Shown: positions 24,155 through 28,908 of the stretch, in pieces
Numbering within the stretch: the first letter of the stretch is position 1
How the letters are laid out: the number at the start of each line of letters is the position of its first letter
Assembly: GCA_031547045.1 (NCBI GenBank)
Contig: JAVBSN010000018.1
Span: 1-28,908 of the forward strand
DNA: 28,908 nt
Origin: JAVBSN01 sp031547045
Lineage (GTDB): Bacteria; Bacillota; Clostridia; Lachnospirales; Lachnospiraceae
Direction of reading: 5' to 3'
Made by a program: the position numbers and the translations under genes
The notes under the pieces: generated by a model
The model's input: the letters and a program-made list of their open reading frames with translations, nothing else
Told to the model about the DNA's origin: nothing
The model's database searches: none

Positions 24155-25162
24155 ATGGGATTATTTTCAAATCAATTTTTAAACGTAGTAGAGTGGGAAG
24201 AGTATAGAGATGATATACTATTTTGGAAGTGGAAAAACAGAGAAATTAAGAAGGATTCAAAACTTATAATAAGACCAGGTCAAGATGCTATATTTATGTT
24301 TAATGGTAAAGTAGAAGGTATCTTTACTGATGATGGAGATTATGATATTGAATCACAAATCGTACCATTTTTATCAACACTTAAGGGATTCAAATTTGGC
24401 TTTAACAGTGGAATGAGAGCGGAAGTAATATTTGTAAATACCAAAGAGTTTACTATGAAATGGGGAACTAAGAATCCTATTAGAGTACCAGCACCAGAAT
24501 TTCCAGGTGGAATTCCAATAAGATCAAATGGTTCATTTACATTTAAGATTAATGATTATAATATGTTTATAGAAAACGTAGCAGGTGTTAAGCAACAATA
24601 CTCAATTAATGAAGTTAGAGAAAGAGTAGTTTCTATGCTTGACGGATTATTAATGAGATGGATTTCTAAAGCAGGAAAAAATATGTTTGACCTTATGGCA
24701 AACTCGGTTGAGATTCAAAAAGGTATATTAGAAGATCTAGATATGGATTTAATAAAGATTGGTCTTACTGTAACAGATTTTAGAATAAATGAATTCTCAT
24801 ATCCAGAAAATATTCAAAAGCGTGCTGATCAAGCAGTTGAACATTCAATGATTGGTGATATGAATAGATTCCAACAAGTTAGTATGGTAGATGCTATGAC
24901 TAATGCTAATGGCAATGGAAATAATGCAGCAGGCAATATGGCAAATAATATGATGGGTATGCAAATGGGAATGATGATGGGTCAACAAATGATGAACAAC
25001 ATGAATGCCCAGAATCAACAATCTCAACAACAAATGCAACAGCCACAACAACAGAATCAACAACCTCAAGGTGGAGGAGAAGTGCCTAAGTTCTGTCCAA
25101 ATTGTGGGACAGCTACAAATGGTATGAAATTCTGTGGAAACTGTGGAAGTCAACTAGGCTAA
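24155..25162 (+). CDS. SPFH-domain protein with C-terminal zinc ribbon (YdjI-like)
   Basis: The start is the ATG at 24155 (MGLFSNQF) with GAGGAGG (about 24139-24145) upstream; the frame extends back to 24131 inside the previous gene. The product is 335 residues. Residues 1-230 form the SPFH/Band-7-like domain annotated in databases as 'virion core protein' (VVEWEEYRDDILFWKW, IRPGQDAIFMFNGKVEG). Residues about 240-308 are a Met/Asn/Gln-rich low-complexity linker. The end is a zinc ribbon with C314, C317, C327 and C330. Its B. subtilis counterpart YdjI works with PspA and YdjG/H. Confidence 0.85.
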   Translation: MGLFSNQFLNVVEWEEYRDDILFWKWKNREIKKDSKLIIRPGQDAIFMFNGKVEGIFTDDGDYDIESQIVPFLSTLKGFKFGFNSGMRAEVIFVNTKEFTMKWGTKNPIRVPAPEFPGGIPIRSNGSFTFKINDYNMFIENVAGVKQQYSINEVRERVVSMLDGLLMRWISKAGKNMFDLMANSVEIQKGILEDLDMDLIKIGLTVTDFRINEFSYPENIQKRADQAVEHSMIGDMNRFQQVSMVDAMTNANGNGNNAAGNMANNMMGMQMGMMMGQQMMNNMNAQNQQSQQQMQQPQQQNQQPQGGGEVPKFCPNCGTATNGMKFCGNCGSQLG

Positions 25163-25176
25163 GTTTACATAAAACA

Positions 25177-25218
25177 GAGCTATTACATTAAGATAATATA
25201 ATGTAATAGCTCCTTTTT
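25177..25218 (+). terminator. Terminator of the pspA operon
   Basis: GAGCTATTACATTA (25177-25190) and TAATGTAATAGCTC (25199-25212) form a 14-bp perfect stem with an 8-nt loop, followed by CTTTTT. Confidence 0.9.
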
Positions 25219-25239
25219 ATGGAATAAACTAATTATATA

Positions 25240-25248
25240 TGCTATAAT
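25240..25248 (+). promoter_or_regulatory. Extended -10 promoter of pcrA
   Basis: TGCTATAAT (25240-25248) is an extended -10; the -35 region 17 nt upstream (TGGAAT) is weak. Confidence 0.55.
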
Positions 25249-25296
25249 TAACAAGTTATTTTAGATATTAGTATTTACAGCAGAAAAGAGGATACA

Positions 25297-27504
25297 ATGA
25301 GCATTTACGATACATTAAACGACCCACAAAAAGAGGGAGTTATAACAACAGAAGGCCCCCTGCTATTATTAGCAGGAGCAGGATCGGGAAAAACAAGAGT
25401 AATCACACATAGAATAGCATATTTAATTGAAGAAAAAGGTGTTAATCCTTATAATATTTTAGCCATTACATTTACTAATAAGGCAGCAGGTGAGATGAGG
25501 GAAAGAGTTGATAAGCTTGTTGGTTTTGGGGCTGAGAATGTATGGATTAGTACATTTCACTCTATGTGTGTAAGGATTCTTAGAAGATATATTGACAGAA
25601 TAGGATATAATACTAATTTTACAATATATGATACAGATGACCAAAAAGCAGTTGTAAAAGAGTGCATTAAAAAATTAGAATTAGACCCTAAAATGTACCC
25701 AGAAAAGATGTTGATTGGTGCAATTTCTAAAGCAAAAGAGCAGTACAAATCTGTTCATGAATATGATATTGAAGCACAAGGTGATTATAGAAGGATGCAA
25801 ATTGCTAAAGTATATGCTGAATATCAGAGAAAGCTTAAAGCAAACAATGCACTTGATTTTGATGACCTTCTTTTTAAAACTGTGGATTTATTTAGAATTG
25901 ATCCAGAAGTATTAAATAGTTATCAAGAAAGATTTAAATACATAATGATAGATGAATATCAAGATACTAATAATATTCAATTTCTTCTTATTAGTCATTT
26001 AGCAAGTAAGTATAAAAACTTATGTGTTGTTGGTGACGATGACCAATCTATATATAAATTTAGAGGTGCAAATATTTATAATATTCTTAATTTTGAAAAT
26101 GAATATAAGAATACAAAAGTTATTAAATTAGAGCAAAATTATCGTTCTACAGGAAATATATTGAAGGCAGCTAATCAAGTAATTAAACATAATCAAGGTC
26201 GTAAAGATAAAGCTTTATGGACTGAACAAGATGATGGTGATTTAATAGCATTTAGGCAATATGAAAGTGAGTATATGGAGGCAGAAGGAGTAATTTCTGA
26301 AATTGCTAGAAGTCATAGAGATGAAGGTAGAGATTATAATGATTTTGCTATTCTTTATAGAACTAATGCGCAGTCACGTATATATGAAGAAAAACTTCTT
26401 ATGAGAAATATTCCATATAAAATAATTGGCGGTCAAAATTTCTATGCAAGACGGGAAATAAAAGATTTAATTTGCTATTTAAAGACTATAGAAAATGGAC
26501 AAGATGATATATCAGTAAAAAGGGTTGTAAATGTCCCTAAAAGAGGAATAGGAGCAGCTACAATAGATAAATTGCAAATGTATGCTGACAGTGTAGGTGT
26601 TGGAATATTAGATGCTATGTTTGAAGCAGAAGCAGTTCCAGGATTAGGTAAAACTATTGCAAAGCTTACACCATTTACTGATTTAATAGTAGACATGCGT
26701 GAAATGTTGAAAACAGGTAGTAGTATTATTGAAATGTTTGAAGAATTACTTGCTAGAACAGGATATTGGGAAGGCTTAGTTGCAGAACATACAGATGAGG
26801 CACAAGCCAGATTAGAAAATATAGATGAGCTTAAAAATAAAATAATAAAATATGAGGAAGAAACAGAAAATCCTAATTTAAGTGAGTTATTAGAAGAAAT
26901 AGCTCTCGTAGCAGAAATTGATAATTTAGATCAATCTAATGATAGCGTCGTATTAATGACTCTTCATAGTGCTAAAGGTCTAGAGTTTCCTTGTGTATTT
27001 CTTGGTGGAATGGAAGAGCAATTATTTCCAAGTGGAATGGCTGTTAAATCTGATGATGAAGATGAAATTGAAGAAGAGAGAAGATTGTGTTATGTAGGTA
27101 TTACTAGGGCAATGGAAAGATTATATTTAAGTGCAGCTAAGATTCGTATGATACATGGTAACACTAATGCTAATGCAGTTTCTAGATTTATAAAAGAAAT
27201 CTCACCAGATATATTAGATATGGATAGGAGAACCACAGAAGCGACAAGTAAACCTGTATTTAAATTAAACCCCAATGCACCTGAAAGCTATAATCAGAAA
27301 CCACTTTTTGGTAAAGAATTTGTTATAAATAAGGCAGAGACATTGGAATACCAAGTAGGAGATACAGTTAAACATATTAAATTTGGTATTGGAACTGTTA
27401 CGGGAATTGTATCAGGAGGCAAGGATTACGAAGTTACTGTAGACTTTGAAACTGTAGGTATTAAGAAGATGTTTGCATCCTTTGCTAATTTAAAAAAACA
27501 ATAG
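25297..27504 (+). CDS. pcrA: ATP-dependent DNA helicase PcrA (UvrD/Rep superfamily 1)
   Basis: 735 residues, the usual PcrA length. Motif I GAGSGKT (27-33), motif Ia ITFTNKAAGEMRERV, motif II DEYQDTN, motif III VGDDDQSIYKFRGA, motif IV LEQNYRST, motif V TLHSAKGLEF and motif VI EEERRLCYVGITRA are all intact. The C-terminal 50 residues form the Tudor-like domain of PcrA (VGDTVKHIKFGIGTV), which contacts RNA polymerase and UvrB. It unwinds 3'-5' in nucleotide excision repair, removes RecA and supports rolling-circle replication. AGAGGAT precedes the ATG. Confidence 0.97.
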   Translation: MSIYDTLNDPQKEGVITTEGPLLLLAGAGSGKTRVITHRIAYLIEEKGVNPYNILAITFTNKAAGEMRERVDKLVGFGAENVWISTFHSMCVRILRRYIDRIGYNTNFTIYDTDDQKAVVKECIKKLELDPKMYPEKMLIGAISKAKEQYKSVHEYDIEAQGDYRRMQIAKVYAEYQRKLKANNALDFDDLLFKTVDLFRIDPEVLNSYQERFKYIMIDEYQDTNNIQFLLISHLASKYKNLCVVGDDDQSIYKFRGANIYNILNFENEYKNTKVIKLEQNYRSTGNILKAANQVIKHNQGRKDKALWTEQDDGDLIAFRQYESEYMEAEGVISEIARSHRDEGRDYNDFAILYRTNAQSRIYEEKLLMRNIPYKIIGGQNFYARREIKDLICYLKTIENGQDDISVKRVVNVPKRGIGAATIDKLQMYADSVGVGILDAMFEAEAVPGLGKTIAKLTPFTDLIVDMREMLKTGSSIIEMFEELLARTGYWEGLVAEHTDEAQARLENIDELKNKIIKYEEETENPNLSELLEEIALVAEIDNLDQSNDSVVLMTLHSAKGLEFPCVFLGGMEEQLFPSGMAVKSDDEDEIEEERRLCYVGITRAMERLYLSAAKIRMIHGNTNANAVSRFIKEISPDILDMDRRTTEATSKPVFKLNPNAPESYNQKPLFGKEFVINKAETLEYQVGDTVKHIKFGIGTVTGIVSGGKDYEVTVDFETVGIKKMFASFANLKKQ

Positions 27505-27521
27505 CAAATGTAATATAGGTA

Positions 27522-27573
27522 TGATATAATACATAATAAATTGTAAAATGTGGTATTATATATAATGACCACA
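27522..27573 (+). promoter_or_regulatory. Probable promoter and palindrome before the small membrane protein gene
   Basis: TGATATAAT (27522-27530) is an extended -10 without a clear -35. Just downstream, TGTGGT (27549-27554) and ACCACA (27568-27573) flank a nearly palindromic ATTATATATAAT core, like an operator or a leader hairpin. Confidence 0.4.
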
Positions 27574-27613
27574 GAATCTAAACTATGTAATAATATGGAA
27601 AGGGTGAATTATT

Positions 27614-27865
27614 ATGAAACGTATTGAAGATTTAATTAGTGTAGCAAAATTAAGTGAGTTAATGAAAAAAGATAATCATACTGAAAAAACAGGAAATAAA
27701 ATATTATGGGTATTAGCAATTATAGGTGCTGTTGCAGCAGTAGCAGGTATTGCATTTGCAGTATACAAATATTTAACACCTGATTATCTAGATGATTTTG
27801 ATGATTTCGATGATGATTTTGATGATGATTTTTTTGATGATGACGATGCAGAAATTGTAAAATAA
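27614..27865 (+). CDS. Small membrane protein with Asp-rich tail
   Basis: 83 residues. An N-terminal soluble segment (KRIEDLISVAKLSELMKK) leads to one transmembrane helix at about 35-54 (ILWVLAIIGAVAAVAGIAFAVY). After KYLTPDYL the last 27 residues are almost wholly Asp and Phe (DDFDDFDDDFDDDFFDDDD). Similar short proteins are familiar from Lachnospiraceae genomes, without known function. An AAAGGGTG ribosome binding site precedes the ATG, and a strong terminator follows, so it is monocistronic. Confidence 0.75.
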   Translation: MKRIEDLISVAKLSELMKKDNHTEKTGNKILWVLAIIGAVAAVAGIAFAVYKYLTPDYLDDFDDFDDDFDDDFFDDDDAEIVK

Positions 27866-27891
27866 TAGCATAATTAATTGTTGTTACTTTT

Positions 27892-27932
27892 CTCAAGGAG
27901 ACAATTAAATTTTTGTTTCCTTGAGTTTTTTT
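27892..27932 (+). terminator. Strong Rho-independent terminator
   Basis: CTCAAGGAGACAA (27892-27904) pairs with TTGTTTCCTTGAG (27913-27925), one G-U, 8-nt loop, then seven Ts. Confidence 0.92.
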
Positions 27933-28015
27933 GATTTTTCAACATGTGAAAAACCTCGTATTTACGTTGAATTTTCACAATTTTATATAAAATTAAAAAA
28001 AATTAAAAAATATGG

Positions 28016-28044
28016 TTGACAAGGGTATCTAGTTGAGATATAAT
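28016..28044 (+). promoter_or_regulatory. Perfect consensus promoter of the tRNA operon
   Basis: TTGACA (28016-28021), 17-nt spacer, TATAAT (28039-28044). An A-rich tract at about 27988-28012 looks like an UP element. The short leader has CGTTGAAG/CTTCAACG (28053-28060/28081-28088), which touches the first base of tRNA-Pro. Bases 27933-27987 hold only small TTTTCA/TGAAAA repeats. Confidence 0.92.
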
Positions 28045-28086
28045 GGGTCTTGCGTTGAAGAACAGAAGAAATTAAAAACGCTTCAA

Positions 28087-28161
28087 CGGGGTGTGGCTCA
28101 GCTTGGCTAGAGCGCTTGATTTGGGATCAAGAGGTCGCAGGTTCGAATCCTGTCACCCCGA
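28087..28161 (+). tRNA. tRNA-Pro (UGG)
   Basis: Acceptor CGGGGTG/CACCCCG, anticodon stem CTTGA/TCAAG with loop TTTGGGA (anticodon TGG), intact GGTTCGAATCC arm. CCA is not encoded. Confidence 0.97.
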
Positions 28162-28189
28162 TTACGCAAGTAACTATTTAAGCATATAT

Positions 28190-28260
28190 GCGGGTGTAGT
28201 TCAATGGTAGAACACTAGCCTTCCAAGCTAGATACGTGGGTTCGATTCCCATCACCCGCT
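28190..28260 (+). tRNA. tRNA-Gly (UCC)
   Basis: Acceptor GCGGGTG/CACCCGC, anticodon stem CTAGC/GCTAG with loop CTTCCAA (TCC), T-arm GGGTTCGATTCCC. CCA is not encoded. Confidence 0.97.
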
Positions 28261-28288
28261 TTTTCTTTAGCCCAAAGCTAAGGAGTAT

Positions 28289-28362
<74 letters not shown>

Positions 28363-28378
28363 TTAGGCAATTAAATAT

Positions 28379-28453
28379 GGTGGGTATAGTGCAGTTGGTT
28401 AGCGCGCCAGATTGTGGTTCTGGATGTCTCGGGTTCGAATCCCGATATCCACC
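28379..28453 (+). tRNA. tRNA-His (GUG)
   Basis: Acceptor GTGGGTA/TATCCAC, plus the His-specific extra G at 28379 facing C at 28453. Anticodon stem CCAGA/TCTGG with loop TTGTGGT (GTG). Confidence 0.96.
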
Positions 28454-28487
28454 CTTCAAGTCATAAACGATTTGGTTTAAGTAATGA

Positions 28488-28559
28488 TGGGCTATCGCCA
28501 AGCGGTAAGGCACAGGACTTTGACTCCTGCATTCGTTGGTTCAAATCCAACTAGCCCAG
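28488..28559 (+). tRNA. tRNA-Gln (UUG)
   Basis: Acceptor TGGGCTA/TAGCCCA, anticodon stem CAGGA/TCCTG with loop CTTTGAC (TTG), discriminator G. CCA is not encoded. Confidence 0.96.
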
Positions 28560-28563
28560 TTAT

Positions 28564-28636
28564 GGAGCACTAGCTCAGTCGGTAGAGCACCTGACTTTTA
28601 ATCAGGTTGTCGGGGGTTCGAATCCCCCGTGCTTCA
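28564..28636 (+). tRNA. tRNA-Lys (UUU)
   Basis: Acceptor GGAGCAC/GTGCTTC with one G-U, anticodon stem CCTGA/TCAGG with loop CTTTTAA (TTT). It lies only 4 nt after tRNA-Gln. Confidence 0.96.
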
Positions 28637-28688
28637 CTTGGTAAAATTACCAATTAGTGTTAAGATATAACTTAATGCAAAAGAATAT

Positions 28689-28768
28689 GCGGATGTGGCG
28701 GAACTGGCAGACGCGCTAGACTTAGGATCTAGTGGGAGACCGTGCAGGTTCAATTCCTGTCATCCGCA
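28689..28768 (+). tRNA. tRNA-Leu (UAG)
   Basis: Acceptor GCGGATG/CATCCGC, anticodon stem CTAGA/TCTAG with loop CTTAGGA (TAG), and a variable arm of about 12 nt (TGGGAGACCGTG), compact for a class II tRNA. It is the last tRNA of the operon. Confidence 0.95.
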
Positions 28769-28773
28769 TTAAC

Positions 28774-28806
28774 AAAAAGACTTCAGTAATTACTGAGGTC
28801 TTTTTT
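28774..28806 (+). terminator. Terminator of the tRNA operon
   Basis: AAAAAGACTTCAGT (28774-28787) pairs with ACTGAGGTCTTTTT (28792-28805), one G-U, 4-nt loop, with the T-run continuing. Bases 28807-28908 are AT-rich with no gene seen. Confidence 0.92.
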
Positions 28807-28908
28807 GTTTGTAAAATATATAGTGCGCATACTGAATGTTATATTTGATAATGTTAGTAATTAATCATTGTTTTATATTTCTAAATTTAATATAATATAG
28901 ATTAATAT

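Overview
The window (28,908 bp, very AT-rich, roughly 30% GC by eye) reads as a chromosomal segment of a low-GC Firmicute, most likely a Clostridia/Lachnospiraceae relative. The reasons are AGGAGG ribosome binding sites, sigma-A type promoters, a transketolase split into two genes, a PspA-YdjG/H-YdjI-type membrane-stress operon, DUF1836 and YlmH proteins, a YtrA-type GntR/ABC operon, and tRNA genes without encoded CCA. The species assignment is inference.

Region 1 (1-5000) looks accessory. The 3' part of a NACHT-type STAND NTPase with a helical-repeat C-terminus runs in from the left edge. It converges, across a strong shared terminator, on an unusual 888-residue protein that joins a D-Ala-D-Ala-ligase-like ATP-grasp region to a group II PLP-dependent decarboxylase. 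This fusion is the best candidate here for an undescribed system.

Region 2 (5100-14400) is mostly housekeeping. It holds a DivIVA/ATP-synthase-b-like coiled-coil protein with a YbgC-type thioesterase. A divergent pair of small zinc-ribbon and membrane proteins follows, then the two transketolase subunits. Next is a compact 160-nt, 54% GC, hairpin-rich block that is probably a structured RNA or the remnant of a mobile-element end. A four-gene operon comes after it (TtcA-like tRNA thiolase, M19 dipeptidase, serine O-acetyltransferase, LUD-domain protein), and finally a convergent S4-domain YlmH gene.

Region 3 (14440-21230) has a serine hydrolase and a GntR-ABC operon controlled by a striking four-half-site inverted repeat. 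TcdA, a solitary NitT/TauT-type substrate-binding lipoprotein, an intracellular GH13 alpha-amylase and a YerC/TrpR-like regulator follow.

Region 4 (21240-28908) has a DUF1836 protein, a PspA / zinc-ribbon membrane protein / SPFH-zinc-ribbon operon, PcrA helicase and a small membrane protein with an Asp-rich tail. It ends with a seven-tRNA operon (Pro-Gly-Arg-His-Gln-Lys-Leu) driven by a perfect consensus promoter and closed by a terminator.

No gap between genes exceeds 300 bp. No CRISPR array, rRNA, prophage or intact transposase was seen. Several CDS starts were moved downstream of the longest open frame because a good ribosome binding site, and in two cases a promoter, supports the internal ATG.
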